Origin: Zygnema cylindricum
Taxonomy: Eukaryota > Streptophyta > Zygnematophyceae > Zygnematales > Zygnemataceae
Assembly (NCBI GenBank): GCA_037447655.1
Contig: JBBHKE010003283.1
Location: 342,039-406,038, forward strand
DNA length: 64,000 nt
Direction of reading: 5' to 3'
Numbering within the stretch: position 1 is the first letter of the stretch; every line of letters starts with the position of its first letter. A program made the translations under genes and the position numbers. Positions 47,588 through 58,360 of this stretch are shown here, piece by piece. Under the pieces are notes generated by a model. It made no database searches. It was not told the origin of the DNA and saw only the letters and a list, made by a program, of their open reading frames with translations.

Positions 47588-47640
47588 TTGTTCCTATGGA
47601 CTCAGATGGTTTACCATCGCGCTTTTTAATAAAGTCGGCC
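47588..47640 (+). other. Conserved 3' tail of the LINE with hairpin GATGG-TTTA-CCATC
   Basis: The tail reads ctatggactcagatggtttaccatcgcgctttttaataaag. The same motif is at 56,244-56,290 and, shortened or inverted, at 41,231, 41,384 and 47,721. GATGG and CCATC can pair around a TTTA loop. In this class the reverse transcriptase recognises the 3' end of its RNA, so a conserved hairpin fits that role; AATAAAG may also serve as polyadenylation signal. Confidence 0.65.
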
Positions 47641-49137
47641 CCCTTTTTTTTATATTATATACATAGTATACAGATGGTATACCTGAAAATTGTTAAATAC
47701 TATGCTTTGCTAAAACCACCTGATGGTAAACCGTCTTAGTGCATGGAAACAAAAAAAAGGGCAAAGGAGCCCTATACCAAATAGATAGAAAGTTGGAAAA
47801 GCAAAACTCAAGATGAATAGATATGAATATAGCAAAATTGTTTTTACAACCCCATTTCTCATACCATTAATCAAAAACAGCATATGTTGCTATAAGTTTT
47901 AAAACTATTTTTTTTGGCCTTTAAAGTCGTCATATCAGCATGCACACTTGTCACGTTATTAATCTGATGCTTGCGGTGGAAAGAACACCAATGTAACGTT
48001 ATTAGCATCAATGACACTACATCAGTGTTCCCCAATTTTATCCCTCAAACCTAAAATTAGCATCAATAACAATATTTTGTTCTTTAATATGAATTCTTTC
48101 AAATGTTCGGAATCAGTGACGTCATCCAGAACCCAATCAGAATCAATAACACCAATACAAACTCCACACAAAGAATTTCTCCACTCTAATAATGATTCAT
48201 GATGTAACTTTCAAACCTCCGATTGGAGTTCTTCGTTTGAAAATTGGACAAGTGTGGACAGAGAAAAGTAGATTTAACAATATAACGATTCACACTACTT
48301 TTATCCCAAAAAACACCACAGAAGTTCGAATTCCAAAATTTGAGCAATTTATTAAGACCCGATTTTCCATCGGCAAGTCTATTCGACTGAGAGTGAAAAC
48401 TTTAATTTTCTGGCTTGCGAAAAAAAAACATGTTTTTTATACTCTATTTAATTAATCCTGTCACAAGTTTAGCTTAACATAAACCAGTAATTTGCGGCCA
48501 AAACTTAAAAGTAAAACAGAGACTTGAACAGAGAGGGAGAGAGAGAGAGTGGCCTCAAACAAATAGTTTCTCCATCCACACTAAAAAAAAGAAGCTTAAC
48601 GGGAAAAAACTTGAAAAAAGATAAGAACCAAGATATACAATAGCTTTTTTGGAGAGCTATTTGCTCAATGACTTGTCTAAGGCATAAACCTACGAGTTGG
48701 TAACAATTAAACCTACGAAAGATTCTCTGACCAACAAGACCGAAGAACTAAAACCTTTTTTTTTCTTATCCTTATCCTTCAAAATTGTTCCGTGAATTTT
48801 TTTCAGGTGTAAATAGAGACGAATTTCGGAATCGATAAAAATATCAACCACGATATATCTCCATACGGTATCTCCGTACTTTCTTCCCTTTCTCTTGTCA
48901 GTAAAAAAAACATCTCAGCCTGAAGCAAACCTTCTGATCTTGCAACTATTGTTATTGTTACTTGTACTCACCGACATTGCTAAGAGATACTTCATCCGGA
49001 CTTGCCCATTCAAAAAAAATACAGTGGTATAAAAAGGAGACTCCATATCACAAGCTCTAAAATGGAGTTTGTATGAGTTTGGTATAAGTTTGAAAGTATA
49101 CAAGCCCAGCAACTGTTTTTCCGGGTCATATATGAGA
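47641..49137. other. Intergenic DNA between the LINE and SmF
   Basis: 47,718-47,750 holds an inverted copy of the LINE tail (tgatggtaaaccgtcttagtgcatgg). Around 48,210-48,260 the block aacctccgattggagttc followed by gtttgaaaattgga resembles MITE interior sequence seen at 62,509-62,545. The first part left of 49,138 would be the 3' untranslated region of SmF. Confidence 0.5.
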
Positions 49138-52100
49138 CTATTCCCCTTCTTCTTGCATCTCATCCTCTTCAGGAACACCTCTCAAATAGAGTACATTATT
49201 ACACCTGTCACAAGGAAAAAACAGCAAATGACATTTTTTTTTCAATAATTAGTGACGACCCATGCACTTTAAATTAGTAATGCACCAAAAATCAGGCAAA
49301 TCAGGTTAAAGCAGACTGACATCTTATAGTGACATAAATCCAGAAGCATTTGGGATTAGGTCTTTTAATTAAACCTAAATTTTTTACAGTTTGGAGCTTT
49401 CAACAAAACGGTCAAACAATAATGGCATTCTTTTGCTGTCAATTATTATGCCAGACTCAGTTCAAAACATTTTCGTCCCTTTAATATTCACCCACACATA
49501 CCGACAAGTGTTAAAACAATACTGTACTGTCCATCGCTATTAGAGTTGAACAATTTTTTTTTTCGGGCACTCAAGTTTCTTTCACTTTTTTGTCAACCAC
49601 TAGGGTTTTATTTTTTTTCGAGTAGCAATCAAAAGGTGAAGGGCTTACCTTTCCAGCGTTTAAAAAACTTTGTGATGAGAAAAAAATATTTTGAGTGCCC
49701 TTAAAATGTTTAACACTAATAGAGATGGATACCATACAGTTTTTCTTTTCTTTTCTTTTTAAGCTCACCTTATCAAAACTTCTCCCAAATTGCCTGTAAA
49801 TTGGCCATCGATGTACTCTTCGGTGCTTGCCAGCTGTCAAAAAAAAAGGGACAATGAAAAATAAATTTGAGGCTCCACAACAAAATCAAAAATTGCTGCA
49901 CCATTCTTGTAAAAGGGCAGTATCTTTCTCCCTTCGGCTGCCCCCTTTCTCTCTCCCTTTCTCTCTCTTGCTATTAGAGATAACAACTCAAATTCCAGTT
50001 GAAGTTTTTCTGACCCGAGAAGCAGAAATTAGTATTAATAACACTAATTCTCTGAGTGGTCCATAGTGAACCACATTGAAAATCAGAATTTAGAGCAGTG
50101 AAAATTGAATCCGCTTTAACATAAAAAAAATCGTTAACTCTAATAGCCACGCAAGGTGTACTTATCACCTCGAGAAAATAAGGCGCCACTTTACAAATAT
50201 GAAGGAGATAGATTTAACAAAAAAAATAAGATACGAGTTGCTAAGTTAATATACTATGTCAACAGGAAGTTGTACCGTTTCTTAGAATTAAAAGCGAGAA
50301 ACAAAAAGATGATTATTATAGAATTCACTTCGTATTGTGTTGGTTACTGGAAGTACACAATGAATCGCTATTGCCTTAAGAAATATATAGCCAGAGGTTT
50401 ATTTCAGTGTTATAAATTTTCGTTTAGGTCCACGTGAAGAGGATACTTTTCAACCAGTTGCTGAATTAGAGTTGAGAAAAAACAATTGGAATTAATAGCG
50501 CATGTTCAGGGAACAAAAAAACTGGCACCATAAGAGGGTTACTAACATTAAAAACAATTCACGGTGTACTGGAAAACATACAGCTCATCCTGCCCCAAAA
50601 AAAAAAAAAAAAAAAGGTTCGCGTAATACACCCTTATTTTTTGAAATATGTAAGTATCTCCAGGTGAAATAAAATCCCTTCTCCGAAGGAAAGACTTGAC
50701 ACTGACTATGAACACCTATAAAACTTTCAAAAAAGTTTTCCAACTAAAAACGTTAACATATTCCTCCAAGTTAATCAATAAAAATTCACTACGCACATTC
50801 TCAAACAAGAAAGTGACCAAAAACCCAACTTGAAATAACAACCGTCTCATTTCCTACCTACCAAATGTGGTGTGGAGAAAACAGGTAAATGTTCAAACTA
50901 TTTTAGAAGTAAGTTAGAGCCGTACATTTCCAACCTTCAGACGAATAAAACTAAGACTAAAAATAAAACAAAGGCGAAAACTAGAACTACAACTAAAACG
51001 AAAACGAAAACTAAAATGAAACAAGTTCACAATTCACGGACACCAAGAAGGTTTCGCTTCAAAAATAAGATTCCCAAATGCAAAATGAGGATAAAAAGAA
51101 AACTTTTCAAGCGATATACATGATATCAGACTGTGACGGAGTAATATTAAACCCCATTAAAAAAAAAGTCTAATTAAGAATACAGAGTAAAAGGAAAGCT
51201 TAGATACACACCTGCAAATTCATGTAGGAATCCACAGAAACCAAATAACCTGCCAAATAAAAAAAAAGTACTAAGATCAGTTTTAACTGATACAATGATC
51301 AAATACTAAACGACAATAAAAATGCCCATTTGAAGCTCAATATGAAGAAGGTAGAGGGACGGGGAGAGGGAGAGGGAGAGGGAGAGAGAGAGNNNNNNNN
51401 NNNNNNNNNNNNNNNNNNNNNNNNNNNNNNNNNNNNNNNNNNNNNNNNNNNNNNNNNNNNNNNNNNNNNNNNNNNNNNNNNNNNNNNNNNNNNNNNNNNN
51501 NNNNNNNNNNNNNNNNNNNNNNNNNNNNNNNNNNNNNNNNNNNNNNNNNNNNNNNNNNNNNNNNNNNNNNNNNNNNNNNNNNNNNNNNNNNNNNNNNNNN
51601 NNNNNNNNNNNNNNNNNNNNNNNNNNNNNNNNNNNNNNNNNNNNNNNNNNNNNNNNNNNNNNNNNNNNNNNNNNNNNNNNNNNNNNNNNNNNNNNNNNNN
51701 NNNNNNNNNNNNNNNNNNNNNNNNNNNNNNNNNNNNNNNNNNNNNNNNNNNNNNNNNNNNNNNNNNNNNNNNNNNNNNNNNNNNNNNNNNNNNNNNNNNN
51801 NNNNNNNNNNNNNNNNNNNNNNNNNNNNNNNNNNNNNNNNNNNNNNNNNNNNNNNNNNNNNNNNNNNNNNNNNNNNNNNNNNNNNNNNNNNNNNNNNNNN
51901 NNNNNNNNNNNNNNNNNNNNNNNNNNNNNNNNNNNNNNNNNNNNNNNNNNNNNNNNNNNNNNNNNNNNNNNNNNNNNNNNNNNNNNNNNNNNNNNNNNNN
52001 NNNNNNNNNNNNNNNNNNNNNNNNNNNNNNNNNNNNNNNNNNNNNNNNNNNNNNNNNNNNNNNNNNNNNNNNNNNNNNNNNNNNNNNNNNNNNNNNNNNN

Positions 52101-53396
52101 NNNNNNNNNNNNNNNNNNNNNNNNNNNNNNNNNNNNNNNNNNNNNNNNNNNNNNNNNNNNNNNNNNNNNNNNNNNNNNNNNNNNNNNNNNNNNNNNNNNN
52201 NNNNNNNNNNNNNNNNNNNNNNNNNNNNNNNNNNNNNNNNNNNNNNNNNNNNNNNNNNNNNNNNNNNGAGGGAGAGGGAGAGGGAGAGGGGCAGGGAGAT
52301 GGAAGAAGTATAACTCGAAGTTTACCCGTAAAAATAACAGCAAATCATAAACTAGTAACATAGTCAATTTTGACTAGAATCATGAAAAAAAAATAAACCG
52401 TCCAATAAACCAAAGACACCTAAGGATGTACTTAAACGTCCACACATAGATTCGAAAGGAAAATGAGACATAAGAATTAATCTGAAAAAAAAATTACCCC
52501 AAATTATAATGAGGCAGTGTCAGACTATAGTACATATAGCGAACTTTTCAAAAGAAAAATAGGAGTAAAACGTAAACCCTTAGAATAAAAACTTCGCTTT
52601 GGAAGAACCACAGGCACTTAACACTTGAACAAAGTAAAATCAAAAGCAAAAGCAAAATCAACAGAGGGAGAGGGAGAGGGAGAGGGAGAGGGAGAGGGAC
52701 AGACTATGAAATGGGTTTTAATTTGAAAATAAGTGTTTTGGTTTGAATTACTCCACAAGTCTCAAAAACGAAAAGGACAAAACTGAGAGACATTCATGAA
52801 AACTAAATAAAAAACCTTCAAAAAGTCTTTTTTGAGAACTTGTCGAAAGAGGGATAAAGCCTTTTACGAAAATCATTGATAAAAAAAAGGAAAAAAACAA
52901 AGAGAAATTGAGAGGGGGAAATAACTACCTTTATACTCCATGCCCCATTTGAGCTTCACAAAAACTGGTTTTCCGGTCAAATCATTAAGAAAAGGTTTTG
53001 GGTTTACAGGAACAGTCTGGAAAAAGCCAAAATAAGGAATAAGATTTCCATCGGAGTCTTCTGAATAGTAAAAGTTTCACAAGCTTGACCTAATGTGACC
53101 TAATTTTTTTTATTTTTTTTTCAAAAATTGAAACAAGAAATGGAGATCTAATTGAGTTTCAAGTAACCAGAAAAGAAACAAAAAGGTAGATATATGCATG
53201 TATAAGCTGGTAGATATTTGACCTAATTTGACTGTAACAAATTGCTTTACAGAAAAAAAAAAAACAGGTACTTATCCAAATATATATACATGTGTATATA
53301 AACACATTAGATATACAGATGTTATGTACACAAAAATTATTAAAAAAAGAAAAAAATAAATAAAAGAAAAAGAAAAAGTGAGGACTTTACCGCCAT
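49138..53396 (-). CDS. SmF: Small nuclear ribonucleoprotein F (SmF), complete, five exons, 87 aa
   Basis: Exons on the minus strand: 53,396-53,391; 53,016-52,929; 51,249-51,212; 49,833-49,769; 49,204-49,138. All introns are GT-AG and phases agree; the joined frame is 264 nt and ends in TAG. The product starts [20 protein letters not shown], then [20 protein letters not shown] (Sm1 motif, with NLQL next), [20 protein letters not shown] and [14 protein letters not shown] (Sm2 motif), with an acidic tail. Length (87 residues) and sequence match SmF of plants. SmF is one of seven proteins that ring the Sm site of U1, U2, U4 and U5 snRNAs; it is needed for splicing. Intron 2 contains the 875-N gap, and introns 3 and 4 carry three MITEs. 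Exon 1 holds only ATG GCG. No defect is seen in the coding sequence. Confidence 0.96.
49525..49736. mobile_element. MITE of the TACACCGTGAATCGC family in SmF intron 4
   Basis: The left end TACTGTCCATCGCTATTAG and the right end CACTAATAGAGATGGATACC are imperfect inverted copies. About 212 bp, like the other short members. Confidence 0.6.
49955..50160. mobile_element. Degenerate MITE of the same family in SmF intron 3
   Basis: The right end GTTAACTCTAATAGCC, then GCAAGGTGTA, is clear. The left end is reduced to TTGCTATTAGAGATAAC (near 49,968). Boundaries on the left are approximate. Confidence 0.45.
50354..50568. mobile_element. MITE of the same family in SmF intron 3
   Basis: The left end TACACAATGAATCGCTATT and the right end AACAATTCACGGTGTA are inverted; length 215 bp. 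Confidence 0.65.
51393..52267. other. Assembly gap of about 875 N flanked by GAGAGG repeats
   Basis: Both edges are (GGGAGA)n sequence, so a purine-rich microsatellite probably caused the break. Another GAGAGG array lies at 52,662-52,698. The gap is inside intron 2 of SmF, and frames across it are not real. Confidence 0.99.
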
Positions 53397-53459
53397 GGAT
53401 CACGAGATAGCAAGAATAAAGACGATAAGTCGACCTTCAAGATGGGAAGACGGATGCAG

Positions 53460-53494
53460 AAACCCTAAAAAACCCTATTATTTAGGAAACCCTA
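53460..53494 (-). promoter_or_regulatory. Three teloboxes (AAACCCTA) upstream of SmF
   Basis: AAACCCTA is present at 53,460, 53,470 and 53,487, 64-98 bases upstream of the SmF start codon. In plants this motif is common in promoters or leaders of ribosomal and other housekeeping genes and is bound by telobox proteins. The role at this gene is inference. Confidence 0.6.
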
Positions 53495-53751
53495 CTATCG
53501 ATCGAGGTCTAGGTTACGGAACAGAGAAGATGTCTTGAAGGAAAAATATGTATACAAAATGTGAAAAAAGAAGAAGATTGAATCTGGAAGTTAGGGTTTA
53601 CATTCCACTGCGTTCGTGTCTTCCTGCCTTTGAAGCAGCCTCAGGGTTTGGCTTAGCGAAGTCCTCATTCTCACCAAGGTACCGATTCTCACCGGTTCAG
53701 ATATCCGAATCGGCAACAATTAAAAAAAAAATCACTTGCTGCGTACTGAAC

Positions 53752-54980
53752 TACACAGTGAATCGCTATTAGCGTATTGAAATAGATAGCGTAATGAAAC
53801 AATAAGCGCTATTTACGCTAATTGGGAATGTCGTTTTCTTTGAAATATTTTTTTTTCTAATTTTTCGTATACTCTAATTTGTAAACTGATTTGTAAAAAA
53901 ATTCGGTGCATAATATATCAACACTAAAACATGTACATGTACTAAATTGCTCAAATAGTACGGCGTCGCGTTTTTTTACTACCGCGAATGACGGAAAATA
54001 TTTACGCAATTACATGTTAGCGCGACTACGGGACAGCGTGAATATCTCTAATGTACTTATTTACTTGAAAAAGTACAAAAGAGTACGTCTCTGATAGACC
54101 GTACACCATACTATTTCAAACATAGATGGCCTATGCGCATAAAACGCACGGAGTAAACTAACGAATACTACGTAGAGTGCGCATAAAACAATTTCAAACT
54201 TTTAAAATTCGTAGGAAAATTTCGTAGTTTTTTTGGACTTTCAAATTTCAAATTTTTTTAAATATTCAATACCCTAAAAAACTGAAAAGTGCAACGAACT
54301 CGCGGCGAGCGCCTGAATTTACAGCGTCTCCAACGGCGGCTTCCTTCTAAAGATGGAGTGGAGGACATGAAAATACGCGCACGCACATGACGCAGAACGG
54401 CTCGAGCAAGTTGCCGTTGGAGATGCCATAAATTTCGCGGCTCGTCGCTCGGATAAAAATACGCGCGCGAGACGCCATAAAATCCGCGGCTTGCCGCTGA
54501 GATAAAAATACGCTCGCGAGACGCCATAAATTCCGCGGCTCGCCGCTCAGATAAAAATACGCGCGCGCAAATGAAGCGAACGTGCAAAACTGAAATGTGC
54601 AACGAACAAGCGACGAGCGGGGGAATTTACGGCGTCTCCAACGGCGGCTTCCTTCTGAAGACGGAGTGGAAGACAAAAAATACGCGCGCGCAAATGAAGC
54701 AATTTATTTAATGTCCGTACAGTTTTTCGTACAGTGTGAGACGTACGAAATTTACGAAAGCTACGAAACAGACGAATACTACGTAGTTTTCGTAAAAAAG
54801 TCCAAATCCGTACGAATTGGACATCTATGATTTCAAATGGCACTATATTAGAGTCTTGAACCCAATTTAATGGGCTACCTCAAATAACGTGTAGAAACAT
54901 TTAGAATGTTTAATTCTAGTTGAGAATTTGCCGAAAAAAAATAGGGTACCTCAATTAGCGTCCAAGCGATTCACAGTGTA
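53752..54980. mobile_element. Long member of the MITE family, 1,229 bp
   Basis: The left end is TACACAGTGAATCGCTATTA and the right end GCGATTCACAGTGTA, inverted. The inside carries a direct repeat of about 95 bp (54,282-54,375 and 54,587-54,700, with gtctccaacggcggcttcctt). Between those lie tandem units of about 60 bp with gagacgccataaa and ccgcggct. The first 150 bp are homologous to 58,239-58,360. No transposase-like frame. Confidence 0.7.
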
Positions 54981-54995
54981 CTGACTACAGTACAG

Positions 54996-55524
54996 TACAC
55001 CGCCAACCGCTATTAGCATAGAAGTTTCTTTAGCGTATATGAATAATTACCGTGGTTTACGCTAATTAAGAATTTGAAAATTTTGAAAAAAAACATACAT
55101 TATAATTGTTTAATAATATCAATTTAGGTCTTTGAAAAAAATAAATGTCGGTCGCAAACATGCTTACACCAATATAGGTGTTTGTACAAAATATGAGAAA
55201 TCGTACACAAATCGTACATTCACACAGTCGAAACGTGGATGTCGGACGAATATGTGCGAACGTTATATTTGACAACCCGGTTTTATCCCCTTTTTAGAGT
55301 GCATATTCTCATGCGTCCGCCGATACTAAAACTCATTAAATATACTTTTTCACTTAAAAAGGTACAATTCTGTACGGTCTGACACATACCGTACACCACA
55401 CTATTTAAACATAACCCTAAATGGCGTAGAGAAAAAAATAGAATAAGCTACGCTATTGGAGAATAAAAAAAAAAGCGGGACGGAATTAGCGTACACTGCG
55501 CTAATAGCGAATGGAAGTGAATTG
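54996..55524. mobile_element. MITE family member, about 529 bp
   Basis: The left end TACACCGCCAACCGCTATTAG is clear. The right end CTAATAGCGAATGG is worn. Its ends and interior (ggcgtagagaaaaaaatag, ctacgctatt) match the shorter copy at 56,831-57,120. Confidence 0.6.
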
Positions 55525-55559
55525 TACATTACATTACTGTGTTGAACAATACATTACAA

Positions 55560-56140
55560 TACAGTACTGTACTGCAAAGGTTGCAAAAGTCAAAACTTTA
55601 CATAACCGAAACCGATCGTTTTTCTTCTTTTAAAATCTGAGTAATCGACGCTCGATCAGGTTGTGTCACGCTCCAAAATTGTTATCCGTTAACCGACAGG
55701 CGTTTACAAATATAAAAGTAAACAAAACTTGAAGTCTCACGACTAACCAACGCGCCCGTAACCAAAAAAGTACAAAAAAAATCTTAGTTTTTCACAACGT
55801 ATGAATAAGCGAATAATTACGTTTTGTCGCGTTCCCTAAGATTTACGAAAAATGAAGTGTTACTACCATGTCAAATTTGCGACGATAATCATGATGTCAC
55901 GTAGTTCCACGATACCAAATGTACAAGGTACAATAATGTTGGATCTAGGACATTACAAAATTTTCATTTTTTTTTTCGTTTTTTGCTTGAACGACTGTAA
56001 CCGGCCTTTTTTTTTCTAGTGAATCAACCGACCGCGGCCGCCCGACCCCCAAAATTTGGCAACCGAATTCGTTTTAGATCCGGCGCAGGCGGTAGGTTAT
56101 CAGTCGGTCACGATTTTGGTTGACAGTTTGCGACCTCTAC
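55560..56140. repeat. Dispersed repeat block; right part is inverted at 57,133-57,320
   Basis: 55,590-55,880 matches 57,880-58,110 (tgtcacgct, gttaac, ggcgtttac, cgcccgtaacc, then tcgcgttccctaagattt). 55,970-56,140 (gtaaccggcc, gaatcaaccgaccgcg, tttgcgacctctac) recurs in inverted order at 57,133-57,320, so it frames the MITE pair 56,143-57,120 like two arms. Confidence 0.6.
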
Positions 56141-56142
56141 TG

Positions 56143-56827
56143 TACACCGTCAATCGCTATTATAGTAAAGGAACTTGCTTATCAGTTTTGTTTCTTCATC
56201 GGACATGTAGTTTTTAGTTTTTGCCGTCCTTCTTCATTTTGTTCCCATGGACTTAGATGGTTCACCATCGCGCTTTTTAATAAAGGCAACCATTTATAAA
56301 TAAATAGCTTAAAAAAAAAAATTAGTGTTATTAACACTAATTCGGATTTTGTTTTTTTTTATTATATATATATATATATACTAATTAATCCCTAATTGTA
56401 ATTTGGGTTGTCTTGAATAATACCCGCCCTTTCGATGTCTACAGTAATATGTGTACTCGTACAAAATCTGACAATTCGTACGCCGTCACGTTGTTCACAC
56501 GGTCGACGGACGAACATATGAGAGCGTGATTTTTATCAACGAGTTTGCGTCTCTTTCTTCCAGTACACATTCATATGTGTGTGCAATAATGTTAAGTGTC
56601 TTTTTATGCCTTTGTAATTAAAAAAATACCATTTCGTACCGAGATACCCTGTCCGTACGCCACACTATTTACATCGCGATGTACTTCCATTATTAACACT
56701 AATTGGAAAAAAAAGAACCTCATTAGAATAATGGAAAAAATAGAGTTATGGATTGTCTTTCAAGTTTTTTTTTTTTTAAAAGGGCACCGAATTAGCGTTA
56801 TTTACTCTAATAACGATTGGCGGTGTA
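56143..56827. mobile_element. MITE family member, 685 bp, containing a LINE 3' tail
   Basis: The left end TACACCGTCAATCGCTATTA and the right end TAACGATTGGCGGTGTA are inverted. At 56,244-56,290 it contains a LINE 3' tail (gacttagatggttcaccatcg), so a LINE end inserted here or was captured. Confidence 0.6.
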
Positions 56828-56830
56828 CTG

Positions 56831-57120
56831 TACACCGCCAATCGCTAGTAGCGTAGAAGTTTCTTTCGCGTATATTAATAATTTATGTGGTTTACGCTAA
56901 TTAAGAATTTGAAAAATTTGAATGAAAACATTTCGTACGGTTTGACAATGACCGTACACCACACTATTTAGCAACAACGTACTTTCGTTTTGTACGGTAC
57001 TTGGAAAAAAACCCTAAATGGCGTAAAGGAAAGAATAGAATAAGCTACGTTATTTGAGAATAAAATAAAAAAACGGGACGGAATTAGCGTACACTACGCT
57101 AATAGCGATTAGCGGTGCAC
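56831..57120. mobile_element. MITE family member, 290 bp, abutting the previous one
   Basis: It begins TACACCGCCAATCGC and ends AGCGATTAGCGGTGCAC. Only CTG separates it from the element on its left. It is a shorter version of 54,996-55,524. Confidence 0.7.
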
Positions 57121-57289
57121 TGTACTGTATTGTTCATAGAGTCTAAAGTAGAGGTCGCAAACGGTCAACTGAAACCGTGACCGACCGTTAACCGACAGCC
57201 CGAGCCGGATCCGGAACGGATTCGGTTACCAAGTTTTGGGGGCCGGGCGGTTGCGGTCGGTTGATTCACCATAAAAAATAGAATGGTCG

Positions 57290-58236
57290 GTTACAGTCAG
57301 TTAACCAAAAAACAAAAAAAAAAAAAAAAATTGTATTGTCCATAAAATCCACCATTATTGTACGTCAAGAATTGTGAGACATACGCGTTAGTGGGAGAGG
57401 GAGAGAGAGAGAGAGGCGCTTTTATTGACTTCGCTTTTGCGAAATGACGTCCGTTGGTCGAGACCCCTCCACTGCCTCTATACGGAAAAAGGTGCACGGA
57501 AAAAAAGTACGTACATGCTGTAAACATGCAGTGCATTTTTTTTTTAGGAGATTTTTGACAAAAACCTCTGACGCGTGCGAAATCATATGCAAATTCGCCC
57601 ACGTCGTGGAACTTTATTTAAAATCACCTCGCGAGGTGATTTTATTAATGCTTGAAGATGATCTGAAAGTGGGTCGAAACTCGGTAAACGATAAACTGCA
57701 TCGATAGACGACAAACTGCGGTACAACTAAAGTTTTAATGGAACGCAACTTGTACGGTGGTAATTTGATTTTTTTGGTACGGCTGCAAATTTTTTCCTTT
57801 TTTTCCAAGTTATAAAGGAAAACGACAGAAAATAAGTGTAACTTTAGCACATGGGAAAGTGCCATTAGTCGCGAGAAATCGAGTTTCGGTTAACTTTTAT
57901 TTTCGTAAAAGCTAGTAGGTTATGTCACGCTCAAAAGTTTTTACCGTTAACCTACTGGCGTTTACGAAAAAAAAATTTAACCGAATCTTGATTTTTCGCT
58001 ACTAACCGTGCTCGCCCGTAACCGAAAAAGTACAAATTTAATCGATGTACGACGGAATAAGCCAATAATTACGAATTGTCGCGTTCCCTAAGATTTGCGA
58101 AATGAATAGTGTTACTACTGTGTTAGATTTGCAATGCTTTGTCACGTTGCCTAAGATTTGCGAAATGAATAATGTACTAACGTGTCAGATTTGCGACGCT
58201 TTGTCGCGTTCCCTAAGATTTGCGAAATGAATAGTG
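57290..58236 (+). repeat. Dispersed element copy with short conserved frame and 22-bp palindrome
   Basis: 57,340-57,870 is nearly the same as 60,605-61,140. Shared features are gtgggagagggagag, the frame SVGRDPST with RKKVHGKK, the perfect palindrome AAATCACCTCGCGAGGTGATTT (57,622-57,643 here), and the end acatgggaaagtgcc. A frame of 87 codons (57,444-57,707) is partly kept in the other copy, but stops and an AT-rich break differ. 58,077-58,236 is a threefold tandem of about 62 bp (tcgcgttccctaagatttgc). I do not recognise the protein. Confidence 0.6.
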
Positions 58237-58238
58237 AC

Positions 58239-58360
58239 TACACCGTGAATCGCTATTAGCGTAATGAAATAGATAGCGTAATGAAACAATTAGCGTACTT
58301 TACGGTAAATTGTGTTTTTTCGGGTACACCATGATACTAATTTATCATGTACTCTAATTT
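58239..58360 (+). mobile_element. Left end of a MITE-family member that hosts the 21-bp satellite
   Basis: TACACCGTGAATCGCTATTA followed by gcgtaatgaaatagatagcg matches the first 120 bp of 53,752. The match runs up to tactctaatttgt, exactly where the satellite begins. A right terminus was not found before 61,630. Confidence 0.7.

Noticed and set aside
51306-52367. Frames of 327-353 codons across 51,393-52,267
   Set aside because: They consist of N translated as X across an assembly gap.
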